A DNA stretch of 64,000 bases. It comes from Cryobacterium lactosi (GTDB taxonomy: Bacteria; Actinomycetota; Actinomycetes; Actinomycetales; Microbacteriaceae). Position numbers and translations under genes: made by a program. The notes below the pieces were generated by a model. That model saw nothing but the letters and a program-made list of their open reading frames with translations, was not told the DNA's origin and made no database searches. This document shows, in pieces, positions 54,942-63,336 of this stretch (positions are counted from its first letter, which is position 1; each line of letters begins with the position of its first letter). The stretch lies in NCBI RefSeq assembly GCF_004403945.1, contig NZ_SOHM01000030.1, positions 184,304 through 248,303 on the forward strand, read 5' to 3'.

Positions 54942-55590
54942 AGAGCGGGAACCAGGCGCGGACTTGGTCCGCGGCCGTGGAGAGCAGCGCGGATGACTCG
55001 GCGGCGTTGACCCGGGCGAGCAACATGGCGCTCATCGAGAGGGATGCGAGGGTGCGCACTCGTTCGTCGGTGCGGTCGCTGTGGTCATCGGTACGGGTGC
55101 CGGTGCCGGTGCCGGTGCCGGTATCGGTACCGGCAGTGGCAGTGGTGCCGGCAGCAGCGCCGGCGATGGCATGGCGCAGTGCCGCCGCGAGTTCGGTGCG
55201 ATATGCCTCCACCACCTCGCGGGCGGGCTCGTCGTGCGTGGCCAGGCCCGTCGCACAGTTCACCAGGAGGCAGCCGCGCCGGGGGGAGTCCAGCGGCAGT
55301 TTCCCCACGGCTTCGCGGAGTTCCTCGAAGTACGCCAGCAACTCAGCTCGGCCGGCGCCATCCGCCTGCAGACCGCGCAGGCGCGGGCGGATGACGGTGT
55401 CCCGGTAGTCGCTGACGGCGGCGTCGAAGAGCCCCCGTTTGCTGCCGAAGGCGTGGTAGAGGCTCGACCGGTTGATACCCGTGGCCGCCTCGAGGTCGGC
55501 CAGGGATGCGCCGTCGTAGCCGAGGTCCCAGAAGACGTCGCGGGCGGATTGCACGACAGTGGTGCTGTCGAACGTCTGGAGCCGTCCCAT
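54940..55590 (-). CDS. TetR-family transcriptional regulator
   Basis: This 216-residue regulator has an N-terminal helix-turn-helix (VVQSARDVFWDLGYDGASLADLEAATGINRSSLYHAFGSKRGLFDAAVSDY) and a C-terminal TetR domain with CLLVNCATG. A Gly/Thr tract (about residues 148-165), made by repeated GGTACC/GGTGCC-type hexamers at about 55090-55140, interrupts the ligand domain and may vary in length. It is divergent from an oxidoreductase gene and probably represses it through the palindromic promoter region. Confidence 0.9.
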   Translation of the reverse strand: MGRLQTFDSTTVVQSARDVFWDLGYDGASLADLEAATGINRSSLYHAFGSKRGLFDAAVSDYRDTVIRPRLRGLQADGAGRAELLAYFEELREAVGKLPLDSPRRGCLLVNCATGLATHDEPAREVVEAYRTELAAALRHAIAGAAAGTTATAGTDTGTGTGTGTRTDDHSDRTDERVRTLASLSMSAMLLARVNAAESSALLSTAADQVRAWFPL

Positions 55591-55679
55591 GAGCTGCCTG
55601 CCTTCCGTCCGCGGACGTCTGGTCCGGGGTGTGTGTGGTGTTGATACACGCGGTGTTCCTGTGAATGTTCTGTACTGCT

Positions 55680-55717
55680 CGTTTCACTATAACCGATAGC
55701 CCGGCTATAGTAAAACG
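55680..55717. promoter_or_regulatory. Palindromic face-to-face promoters/TetR operator
   Basis: CGTTTCACTATA (55680-55691) and TATAGTAAAACG (55706-55717) form an inverted repeat with a 14-bp spacer. TATAGT at 55706-55711 is a -10 for the oxidoreductase with TTCACT 17 bases upstream. Its mirror image serves tetR. One dimeric repressor could block both. Confidence 0.65.
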
Positions 55718-55784
55718 ATCGGTGCAGAAAACGTGCGGCGCCACAAGCGCCCGGCACCCACCACGAACAGTAAGGACGTTTCGC

Positions 55785-56825
55785 ATGACGACAGCAACCA
55801 GTACCCAGATCCAGCTCGCGGCCCGGCCCACCGGCTGGCCCACTGACGCCGACTTCTCCACCGCCGTCGTCGAGCTGCCCGAGCTGGCCGCCGGCCAGGT
55901 GCGGGTCGTCAACGACTTCATCTCCGTCGACCCCTACATGCGCGGCCGGATGAACGACGTGAAGTCCTACATCGCGCCGTTCGTGCTCGGCGAGACCATG
56001 GGCGGCGGCGCCGTCGGCCACGTCGTGGCCTCGACCGTGGAGTCCGTGCCCGTCGGCAGCCTCGTCGTGCACCAGTACGGCTGGCGCGATGTCGTACAGG
56101 AGGAAGCCGCGGGCTTCCGCGTCGTTCCCGAGATCCCGAACGCTCCCGCCTCCGCGTACCTCGGTGTGCTGGGCATGACCGCGCTCACCGCCTACGTCGG
56201 CCTGCTCGAGGTCGCCCAGTTCAAGGCGGGCGACACCGTCTTCGTCTCCGGCGCCGCCGGCGCCGTGGGCAGCATGGTGGGCCAGATCGCTCGTCTCAAG
56301 GGTGCCGCTCGGGTGATCGGCTCCGCCGGCACCGACGAGAAGGTGGCCCTGCTCACCGAGAAGTACGGCTTCGACGCCGCGTTCAACTACAAGACCGGCG
56401 ACATCGCCACCCAGCTGGCCGAGGCCGCGCCCGAGGGCATCGACGTGTACTTCGACAACGTGGGCGGTGACCACCTCAGCGCGGCACTCGGCGCGTTCAA
56501 GGATGGCGGCCGGGCCGCCCTCTGCGGCGCGATCTCCCAGATGAACCGAACGGATGGCCCCACCGGCGTGCAGAACATGGTCAACATCGTGACCCGTGGT
56601 CTCACCCTGCAGGGCTTCACCGTGGGTAACTACCTGCAGCACTTCCCGGCCTTCACCGAGCAGATGGGCACCTGGTTCGCGGCCGGCGACATCGTCTTCG
56701 ACGAGACCGTCGTGGACGGTATCGACAACGCTGTCGACGCGTTCCTGGGCATGCTCCGCGGAGAGAACACCGGCAAGATGGTCGTGAAGACCTCCGTCAC
56801 CGATTCCGCGCCGGCCGCGAACTAA
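55785..56825 (+). CDS. NADP-dependent oxidoreductase, medium-chain (CurA/leukotriene-B4-DH like)
   Basis: This 346-residue zinc-free MDR enzyme has VDPYMRGRMND near the N-terminus, LGMTALTAYVGLLEVAQFKAGDTVFVSGAAGAVGSMVGQIARLKGA (NADP-binding Rossmann motif), GIDVYFDNVGGDHL and NMVNIVTRGLTLQGF. Such enzymes reduce enones or other activated double bonds. ATG 55785 is preceded by AAGGACG. TetR control and the DJ-1-type gene downstream suggest a role in electrophile or aldehyde detoxification. Confidence 0.9.
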   Translation: MTTATSTQIQLAARPTGWPTDADFSTAVVELPELAAGQVRVVNDFISVDPYMRGRMNDVKSYIAPFVLGETMGGGAVGHVVASTVESVPVGSLVVHQYGWRDVVQEEAAGFRVVPEIPNAPASAYLGVLGMTALTAYVGLLEVAQFKAGDTVFVSGAAGAVGSMVGQIARLKGAARVIGSAGTDEKVALLTEKYGFDAAFNYKTGDIATQLAEAAPEGIDVYFDNVGGDHLSAALGAFKDGGRAALCGAISQMNRTDGPTGVQNMVNIVTRGLTLQGFTVGNYLQHFPAFTEQMGTWFAAGDIVFDETVVDGIDNAVDAFLGMLRGENTGKMVVKTSVTDSAPAAN

Positions 56826-56872
56826 CCCGCGACCACTGCTTCTACAACCTACGTATTCGATCTAGGAGAACC

Positions 56873-57577
56873 ATGACTTCTGTACTTTTTGTCGTCAGCG
56901 CCGCTGACCACTGGACCCTCAACGACGGTTCGCTGCACCCCACCGGCTACTGGGCCGAGGAGCTCGCCGAGCCGCACCGTCTCTTCACCGAGGCCGGCTG
57001 GTCGATCACGATCGCGACCCCCCAGGGTGCTGCGCCCACCGTCGACCTGGGCAGCCTGGCGGCCGGAGCCACCGGCGGCGAGGCCCGCTCCGCCGAGTTG
57101 CGCAGCTACCTGGAGTCGCTGCCCGCGCTGAAGTCCCCGAGCTCGCTCGACGACGTCACCGTCGCCGACTACGACGTGGTCTTCTACCCCGGCGGACACG
57201 GCCCCATGGAGGACCTCGCGGTCGATAAGACCAGCGGCCAGATCATGACCGATGCCCTCACCTCCGGCACGATCCTCGGGGTGCTGTGCCACGCGCCGGC
57301 CGCCCTGCTGGCCGCCGAGGCCGAGGACGGCACCTGGCCGTTCCTGGCCTACCGCATGACCGGTTTCACCGACGCCGAAGAGGCCCTGGGCGGACTCGCA
57401 CCCAAGGCCAAGTGGCTCGTGCAGGCCCGTCTAGTCGAGCTGGGCGCCGACTTCGTCGAGGGAGCATCCTTCGCCGAGCACATCGAGATCGACCGCAACC
57501 TCTACACCGGCCAGAACCCCGCCTCCTCGGTCAAGCTCGCCACGGCCATCATCGACGCGGTAGCCGCCCAGAAGTAG
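56873..57577 (+). CDS. DJ-1/PfpI-family type 1 glutamine-amidotransferase-like protein
   Basis: This 234-residue protein has the DJ-1/PfpI fold with the nucleophile cysteine in GVLCHAPAALL, FYPGGHGPMEDLAVD, and STPxG-like TLNDGSLHPTGYWAEELAEP. It is in the Hsp31/glyoxalase-III-like branch by that N-terminal stretch. It starts 47 bp after the oxidoreductase gene with AGGAGAACC, probably as a two-gene operon under TetR. Confidence 0.9.
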   Translation: MTSVLFVVSAADHWTLNDGSLHPTGYWAEELAEPHRLFTEAGWSITIATPQGAAPTVDLGSLAAGATGGEARSAELRSYLESLPALKSPSSLDDVTVADYDVVFYPGGHGPMEDLAVDKTSGQIMTDALTSGTILGVLCHAPAALLAAEAEDGTWPFLAYRMTGFTDAEEALGGLAPKAKWLVQARLVELGADFVEGASFAEHIEIDRNLYTGQNPASSVKLATAIIDAVAAQK

Positions 57578-57619
57578 CGCCGCCGGCGCCCGTCCCGCGC
57601 CCCGCACCACGCAATCTCG

Positions 57620-57675
57620 CGAAAGCGGTCCTGTGGTCACCTCACTATCCCGAGGTGACCACAGGGCCGCTTTCG
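57620..57675. repeat. Palindromic element, family A (56 bp)
   Basis: A 24-base left arm, CGAAAGCGG...CACCTC (57620-57643), pairs with GAGGTG...CCGCTTTCG (57652-57675) at 23 of 24 positions with one T-G wobble, around an 8-base loop. It sits in the 161-bp gap between the convergent DJ-1 and aminotransferase genes, next to element B2. Confidence 0.85.
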
Positions 57676-57689
57676 TGCGCCTGCCCATC

Positions 57690-57750
57690 CGCGAACCGTG
57701 AGCTGAGCACCTAAAAACGCGAGTTTGAGGTGCTTAAGTCACAGTTCGCG
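57690..57750. repeat. Interspersed palindromic element, family B, copy 2 (61 bp)
   Basis: CGCGAACCGTGAGCTGAGCACC at the left end (from 57690) faces GGTGCTTAAGTCACAGTTCGCG at the right (to 57750). It aligns without gaps with 36449-36509 at 49 of 61 positions. The minus strand starts CGC GAA CTG TGA, providing the final REL and stop of the aminotransferase gene. Confidence 0.85.
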
Positions 57751-58839
57751 AGGTGGGTGGGCCAGGGCGGCGAGGACGGCGTCGACGTCGGCGGGAGTGT
57801 TCCAGAGGTGGAAGGCGACGCGGGCACGACCGGCGCGGCCGGAGGCGGTGATGCCGGCGGCGGTGAGGAGGCCGAGGTTGGTGCCGGCGGGGTCGGCCCA
57901 GGTGACGATCGCCTGATTCCGCTGGGGGAGCCCGAGCCCGGCGCAGAGCGCATTGCCGAGGCCCGTGTCATGGGCGTACACCGCGGCCGGGTCGAGCCGG
58001 GCGAAGAATTCCAGGGCCACCCTCGTGCCCACCCAGGCCGGCCAGGCCGGAGACACGTCGAAGCGGCGCGCATCCGTGGCCAGCGTCATGGTGGGGCCGT
58101 AGCAGGATGCCCACGGGTCGTCCCCGGCGAACCAGCCCGCCTGCACCGGGCGCAGCAGCTCCGCCAGTGCGGGCTGCACGGTGAGGAATGCGGCTCCGCG
58201 CGGGGCCCCCAGCCACTTGTAGGCATGGCAGATCGTGGCGTCGAAGTCGCCCGCCGCCACGGGCAGCCAGCCGGTGGCCTGGGTGGTGTCGCAGAGCGTG
58301 AACGCGCCCACCTCGGCGGCGGCCGCGCGGATCGCCGGCGCATCCGCGATCTCACCAGTGGCGGACTGCACGAGGGAGAAGGCCACCAGCCAGGTGCGCT
58401 CGGTAAGCGAGGTCGCCAGATCGGCCACCGGCACGTGGCGCACGGTGACGCCGCGGTGCTCCTGCTGGAGGAACGGGAACACCATCGAGGTGAAATCCCC
58501 GTCGACGCAAACGACCTCGCGGCCGTAGGGCGCGGATGCGGCCAGCACCGCCGCCATCACCGAGGCCTGCGAGCCGATCGCCACCCGGTCAACGGACACA
58601 CCGACCAGGCCGGCGTACAGCTCACGAGCGCGGTCGATCTCCACCTGGTAGTGCGCGGGGGAGGCCTCGCCGCGAGCCCAGATGTCGGCGTCATCCTGCA
58701 GGGCTCGCACGGTCTCGATCGTCGGCCGGCCCGAGGTGCACGCCGCCAGATAGCGGGTCGTGCTGGGGGAGTACTCGGCCCGCGCCGCCGTCAGGCTGAG
58801 GATGGCAAGTGGGGCGCTGGGCGGAACGGTGGAGCTCAT
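57739..58839 (-). CDS. Class V aminotransferase, kynureninase/cysteine-desulfurase-like
   Basis: This 366-residue PLP enzyme has the fold-type-I pattern: GSQASVMAAVLAA, CDTTQATGWLPV, and CHAYKWLGAPRGAAFL with the PLP-binding Lys. The N-terminal substrate region is short. It is divergent from a LysR gene that probably controls it. The last three residues and stop are encoded by repeat B2. The amino-acid substrate is unknown. Confidence 0.87.
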   Translation of the reverse strand: MSSTVPPSAPLAILSLTAARAEYSPSTTRYLAACTSGRPTIETVRALQDDADIWARGEASPAHYQVEIDRARELYAGLVGVSVDRVAIGSQASVMAAVLAASAPYGREVVCVDGDFTSMVFPFLQQEHRGVTVRHVPVADLATSLTERTWLVAFSLVQSATGEIADAPAIRAAAAEVGAFTLCDTTQATGWLPVAAGDFDATICHAYKWLGAPRGAAFLTVQPALAELLRPVQAGWFAGDDPWASCYGPTMTLATDARRFDVSPAWPAWVGTRVALEFFARLDPAAVYAHDTGLGNALCAGLGLPQRNQAIVTWADPAGTNLGLLTAAGITASGRAGRARVAFHLWNTPADVDAVLAALAHPPREL

Positions 58840-58895
58840 GCCTCCAGCGTCCCGCGCCCCGATCCATTCGGCAATGCCCAGTGCTCGATCATTCC

Positions 58896-58912
58896 CATAA
58901 CGAGCGGTTATG
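58896..58912. promoter_or_regulatory. LysR-type binding site
   Basis: CATAAC-GAGCG-GTTATG is a perfect 6-5-6 inverted repeat with the T-N11-A geometry of LysR sites. It overlaps the TATGCT -10 hexamer (58909-58914) of the lysR gene, so it could serve autoregulation and control of the divergent aminotransferase. Confidence 0.7.
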
Positions 58913-58920
58913 CTTTGCGC

Positions 58921-59928
58921 ATGGCCGACACCGTCCACCGTGCACTCGACGTAGATTCCCACGCCCTGCGTATCGTGCACCGCATCAACGAGCTCGGCTC
59001 GATCACCGCCGCGGCTCGCTCGCTCGGCTACAGCCAGCCGGCCGTGAGCCAACACCTCAAACGCCTCGAGGGCCGGCTGGGCCTGCCGCTGGTGGCCAAG
59101 GCCGGCCGCGGTGTGCGGCTCACCGAGGCCGGACGCATCCTGGCTCGGCACGCCGCCACCGTGACCCAGGCCCTGGATGCCGCGGCGGGCGAACTCAGCG
59201 ACCTGGCCGGCCTACGCAGCGGCCGGGTGACCCTCGCCGCGTTCCCCTCCGCCTCGGCCACGGTCATCCCCACCCTGCTGCGCGGGCTCTCGCAACGCCA
59301 CCCCGGCGTGCAATTGAACTACCTCGAGGCCGAACCGCCCGAGGCCGTGCGGGCCGTGCGCGACCAGGCCGCAGACCTGGCGATCACATTCAGCTACACC
59401 GGTGACCAGGCCGACCCGCACCACCAGAGCGCCCAGGGCCTCACCGTGGTGCCGCTCTGGCGCGACGAGATGCTCGTGGTGGTGCCCCGCGACCATCCCC
59501 TGGCCGGCCGGGATCGCATCGACCTGGCCCTCCTGGCCGCGGAGCAGTGGATCGGCGGGTGCCCGCGCTGCCGCGCCCACCTGCTCGACCTTGCCGCGCG
59601 CAGCGGCTTCAGCCCGAGCATCTCCTACGAGACCGACAACGTTGTGGCCGTGTTCGGCATGGTCGCCGCGGGCCTGGGCGTGGCGCTTGTGCCTGCCCTC
59701 GCGATCGCGGCCTCGCCTTTGCCCGCCGGCATCGTGGCCCGGCCCACCAGCGCCGGCGACTTCCGCACGATCCACCTCGTGGGCACCGAGGGCGCGGAGT
59801 CGATTCCCGCCATTGCCGCCACCATCCGTGCGATCGGAGAGATCGACGCGGCGCCGTGGTCGCTGTTCGGTGCGGCGGCCGGGTCACATTCCGCACACGC
59901 CGCGTTCGGCGCACCGTCAGTAGGATAA
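58921..59928 (+). CDS. LysR-family transcriptional regulator
   Basis: This 335-residue LysR regulator has a winged helix at about residues 10-70 ([49 protein letters not shown]) and a substrate-binding-like C-terminal domain. TATGCT six bases before the ATG indicates a leaderless mRNA. It lies only 7 bp before gltX but is probably functionally linked with the divergent aminotransferase. Confidence 0.9.
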   Translation: MADTVHRALDVDSHALRIVHRINELGSITAAARSLGYSQPAVSQHLKRLEGRLGLPLVAKAGRGVRLTEAGRILARHAATVTQALDAAAGELSDLAGLRSGRVTLAAFPSASATVIPTLLRGLSQRHPGVQLNYLEAEPPEAVRAVRDQAADLAITFSYTGDQADPHHQSAQGLTVVPLWRDEMLVVVPRDHPLAGRDRIDLALLAAEQWIGGCPRCRAHLLDLAARSGFSPSISYETDNVVAVFGMVAAGLGVALVPALAIAASPLPAGIVARPTSAGDFRTIHLVGTEGAESIPAIAATIRAIGEIDAAPWSLFGAAAGSHSAHAAFGAPSVG

Positions 59929-59935
59929 GAGCAGT

Positions 59936-61456
59936 ATGTCTACTACAACAGCGCACCCGTTCTCGACCGCAACCGGCACTGATGTGCGTGTGCGGTTCTG
60001 CCCCTCGCCCACCGGAACGCCGCACGTCGGCCTGATCCGCACGGCCCTGTTCAACTGGGCCTACGCCCGGCACACCGGGGGCAAGTTCATCTTCCGCGTG
60101 GAGGACACCGACGCCGCCCGTGACAGCGAGGAGAGCTTCACCCAGCTCCTGGACGCCATGCGCTGGCTGCGCCTGGACTGGGACGAGGGTGTCGAGGCCG
60201 GCGGACCCAACGAGCCGTACCGCCAGTCCCAGCGCTACGACATCTACCGTGACGTGATTGCCAAGCTCATCGAGTCCGGCCACATCTACGAGAGCTTCGC
60301 CACCGGCGAGGAGATCGCCGAGCGCAACATCAAGCTCGGCCGAGACGCCAAGCTCGGCTACGACAACTACGAGCGCGACCTCACTGATGCCGAGAAGGCC
60401 GCCTTCCGCGCCGAGGGCCGCGAGCCGGCGCTCCGCCTCAAGGTGCCCGACACCGAGCTCTCCTTCGACGACTTGGTCCGTGGCGAGATCACCTTCCCGG
60501 CCGGCTCGTTCAGCGACTTCGTCGTGGTGCGGCCCAACGGGCATCCGCTCTACCCGTTCGTGAACCCCGTCGACGACGCGTTGATGGGCGTCACCCACGT
60601 GCTGCGCGGCGAAGACCTGCTCTCCTCCACGCCCCGCCAGATCGCGCTGTACCACGCGCTGATCGACATCGGCCTCACCACCTTCGTGCCGCGCTTCGGC
60701 CACCTGCCCTACGTGATGGGCGACAAGAACAAGAAGCTCTCCAAGCGCGACCCCGAGTCGAACCTGTTCCTGCACCGCGAACGCGGCTTCATCCCCGAGG
60801 GCCTGGTCAACTACCTCTCCCTGCTGGGCTGGTCGCTCACCCACGACCGCGACGTGTTCTCCATCGAAGAGATGATCGCCGCGTTCGACGTCGTGGACGT
60901 GAACCCCAACCCGGCGCGCTTCGACCTCAAGAAGGCCGAATCGCTCAACGGCGACCACATCCGCCTGCTCGAGCCGGCCGACTTCGCCGCCCGCGTGGTG
61001 CCGTACCTGGTCAACGCCGGTATCGTCACCGAGCCGCTCAGCGACGAGGAGCAGGCCATCCTCACCGCGGCCGCCCCGCTCGTTCAGGAGCGCATCGCGC
61101 TGCTCGGCGAGACGCCCGACATGCTCGGCTTCCTGTTCCACAGCGCGGACAAGCTCGAGCACCAGGCGGATGCGCTGGCGTCGCTGCCCAAGAACGCCGC
61201 CGAGATCCTCGCGGCATCGACGGCGGCCCTGCGAGGCATTCCCGAAGCGGAATGGACCCACGAGCTCGTGCACAGCACCCTCACCGCAACTCTGATCGAG
61301 GGCCTCGGCCTCAAGCCCCGGGTGGCGTTCGGCCCGCTGCGCGTGGCCGTGTCCGGCCGCAAGATCTCGCCGCCCCTGTTCGAGTCGATGGAGATCCTCG
61401 GCCAGGCCGACACCCTGGCCCGCCTGGATCGGCTCTCGGCGACCCTGGTGTCATGA
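59936..61456 (+). CDS. gltX: Glutamyl-tRNA synthetase
   Basis: This 506-residue class Ic synthetase has the HIGH-type motif [19 protein letters not shown], the [13 protein letters not shown] region, [18 protein letters not shown] and the KMSKS-type [11 protein letters not shown], followed by the all-helical anticodon-binding domain. It charges tRNA-Glu and, in organisms using GatCAB, also tRNA-Gln. A tRNA-Gln gene is 1 kb downstream. It ends 4 bp inside the following flavoprotein gene. Confidence 0.96.
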   Translation: MSTTTAHPFSTATGTDVRVRFCPSPTGTPHVGLIRTALFNWAYARHTGGKFIFRVEDTDAARDSEESFTQLLDAMRWLRLDWDEGVEAGGPNEPYRQSQRYDIYRDVIAKLIESGHIYESFATGEEIAERNIKLGRDAKLGYDNYERDLTDAEKAAFRAEGREPALRLKVPDTELSFDDLVRGEITFPAGSFSDFVVVRPNGHPLYPFVNPVDDALMGVTHVLRGEDLLSSTPRQIALYHALIDIGLTTFVPRFGHLPYVMGDKNKKLSKRDPESNLFLHRERGFIPEGLVNYLSLLGWSLTHDRDVFSIEEMIAAFDVVDVNPNPARFDLKKAESLNGDHIRLLEPADFAARVVPYLVNAGIVTEPLSDEEQAILTAAAPLVQERIALLGETPDMLGFLFHSADKLEHQADALASLPKNAAEILAASTAALRGIPEAEWTHELVHSTLTATLIEGLGLKPRVAFGPLRVAVSGRKISPPLFESMEILGQADTLARLDRLSATLVS

Positions 61457-62493
61457 GGCCCGACGGTTCATTGAACGCCGGCAGCGATTCTGCTGCCGGC
61501 GCCGCTGAAGCGCCCTATGACGTTGTCATTATCGGCGCCGGCCCGGCCGGCCTGGCCGCGGGGCTCAACCTCGTGCGCGCCCGCCGCCGCACCCTGATGA
61601 TCGACAGCAACCGGCCCCGGCACTCGGCCACCCTGCGTTCGCACGGCTTCATCACCCGCGACGGCGTGCCGCCGCTCGAGCTGCGCCGCATCGGCCGAGA
61701 GGAGTACGAGGCCTACCCGGCCGCCGAATTCCACATGGGCCTGGTGCGCACGGTCGAGTCGCTGCCGGGCGCCGACGGGGCGGATGCCACCGTTGCTCGT
61801 TTCACGGTGTCCACCAAGGGCATGCGCGGAGAGAAGAACCGCGTGGTCACCGCCCGCACCGTGCTCATCGCCACGGGCCTGGCCGAGACGCTGCCGGCGC
61901 TGCCGAGCATCCGCGCCTGGTACGGCACCAATCTGCACAGCTGCATCGCCTGTGACGGCTACGAAGAGGCCGACCGGGCGCTCGCCCTGATCGGCGAGAC
62001 CGACGACCTTGCCGAGCACGCCCTGCTCATCTCGCAGTGGACCGACGACCTGATCGTCTTCACCAACGGCGTCGGCCAGGTCACCGACGCCGACGAGGCG
62101 GCTCTGGCCGCCCGCGGCATCCGCGTCGACCGGCGCGCCCTCACGGACGTCGTGGGGGAGCGCGGTGCCATGACCGGTATCCAGGTCGCCGACGGCGAGT
62201 TCGTGCCCAGAACGGGCGGTTTCGTACGACCCCGTTACGAGGCCGCCGCCGCGTTCGCGGGCGCGCTGCACCCGTCCGTGGATGCGTATGGCCTGATCCT
62301 TGTCGACCAGCAGGGCCGCACCTCGGTGCCCGGACTCTTCGCCGCGGGCGACACCACCCCGCCCGGACCTGAGCAGTTACTCGTCTCCGCCGGCGAGGGC
62401 GCGCGCGCCGCAGTGGCCATCAACCGCGAACTTCTCGGCGCGCTCGCGACACACCCTCGCGTCAATTTGGCTGGTCGCACCGAAGTGGGCTAG
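61453..62493 (+). CDS. Thioredoxin-reductase-like flavoprotein
   Basis: This 346-residue FAD/NAD(P) oxidoreductase has an N-terminal FAD motif [17 protein letters not shown], a [11 protein letters not shown] stretch, and a CxxC pair in [11 protein letters not shown] as in thioredoxin reductases. [30 protein letters not shown] is the second FAD motif. The NADPH-binding G-x-G region ([14 protein letters not shown]) is degenerate. It starts by ATGA overlap with gltX. The partner and the electron donor are unclear. Confidence 0.85.
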   Translation: MRPDGSLNAGSDSAAGAAEAPYDVVIIGAGPAGLAAGLNLVRARRRTLMIDSNRPRHSATLRSHGFITRDGVPPLELRRIGREEYEAYPAAEFHMGLVRTVESLPGADGADATVARFTVSTKGMRGEKNRVVTARTVLIATGLAETLPALPSIRAWYGTNLHSCIACDGYEEADRALALIGETDDLAEHALLISQWTDDLIVFTNGVGQVTDADEAALAARGIRVDRRALTDVVGERGAMTGIQVADGEFVPRTGGFVRPRYEAAAAFAGALHPSVDAYGLILVDQQGRTSVPGLFAAGDTTPPGPEQLLVSAGEGARAAVAINRELLGALATHPRVNLAGRTEVG

Positions 62494-62528
62494 AGTTACT
62501 TTTCGGCGCGGTTCTCGGACTACGCCAT

Positions 62529-62600
62529 TGGGGTATGGTGTAATTGGCAACACGGATGATTCTGGTTCATTTGTTCTTGGTTCGAGTCCAGGTACCCCAG
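62529..62600 (+). tRNA. tRNA-Gln (anticodon CTG)
   Basis: The acceptor stem pairs TGGGGTA (62529-62535) with TACCCCA (62593-62599). The anticodon loop TTCTGGT carries CTG, which reads CAG (Gln). The T-arm is CTTGG-TTCGAGT-CCAGG. Discriminator G is followed by CA, so CCA is not fully encoded. Confidence 0.93.
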
Positions 62601-62606
62601 CAATAA

Positions 62607-62636
62607 CAAAACCCCCGGTCATGCGGGGGTTTTTTC
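62607..62636 (+). terminator. Rho-independent terminator after tRNA-Gln
   Basis: AAAACCCCC (62608-62616) and GGGGGTTTTTT (62625-62635) form a stem with a T-tract, 7 bases after the tRNA. Confidence 0.9.
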
Positions 62637-63336
62637 GTTGCAACTCCGTTGTTGATCAATGTCCGAAACCGCTAGAGGCGCGGTGCCGATTCATCTCCCC
62701 TCTCATCCTTTGTGCAGGTCAGTGGCCAATTCCTTTTGTTGATTCTATGAGAATCCTGAACAGAGATGAATAAGAACGCGAGGTTCTTGGTTCGAGTCTT
62801 CGATAAATGCCCGCTGATCAGGGAATATGTGGCCCGCTGCTGTGGCGCATTAACGCGCCCCGTGGCTTGAAGCCCGGGATCCCGGGGGCGGCGTGACCAG
62901 AAATGCGCCAGAAACTCGACTTCGGCTGCTGGTGCCGGGGTCGGCGTGAACAACCCGCCCGGGCGCAGCTGTCCACGGGAGCCGCGTAGGAGCAACGGGT
63001 TCAAGCCCCGTTGCTCAACTGGCCGGTGGTGCCGGCCGATCGGCACCACAGTCGGGTGCCGCTCACCGGGTCGAGCATTGAGTTTGGGGGCCACCTGGCG
63101 GTGTCGTGGCGGAAGCGGTGCCGCGGGAGGATCGGCGGCCGGTGCTGCCACCGCCAAGGTGAACCTCAACACGGCCGGCCTGTGTCGGGCAGCATGCATC
63201 GCCGTACCCAGGCTGCGAAACTCGTCCGTGCTATTCGCCGTATTCACGGGTATCCAAACAGGCTCCGCAGCCCGTGCTGCCCGGCCTTCGCTCGAAAGAC
63301 CAGTGGGGCGGCGAGTGCGGATGGAATAATCCGGGT
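62637..63336. other. Gene-poor accessory-looking stretch after tRNA-Gln
   Basis: About 700 bases hold no convincing gene. The first 200 are AT-richer than the rest of the window. A copied tRNA segment lies at 62783-62798, a CCCGGGATCCCGGG palindrome near 62872 and a hairpin GAGCAACGGG/CCCGTTGCTC (62990-63016) with a 7-base TTCAAGC loop like a tRNA T-loop. The long open frames on either strand show no family resemblance, and their codon use is irregular, so I treat the stretch as degenerate. Confidence 0.5.
62783..62798 (+). repeat. 16-bp copy of the tRNA-Gln T-arm (possible att remnant)
   Basis: GTTCTTGGTTCGAGTC is identical to 62573-62588 within the tRNA-Gln gene, 210 bp away. Flanking bases then diverge (CTTCGATAAATG instead of CAGGTACCCC). 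Duplications of a tRNA 3' part are typical of integration sites of site-specific recombinases. Confidence 0.6.

Noticed and set aside
57730..58920. Extension of the lysR frame upstream to 57730
   Set aside because: It is antisense to the aminotransferase; the helix-turn-helix begins just after ATG 58921 with its own -10.
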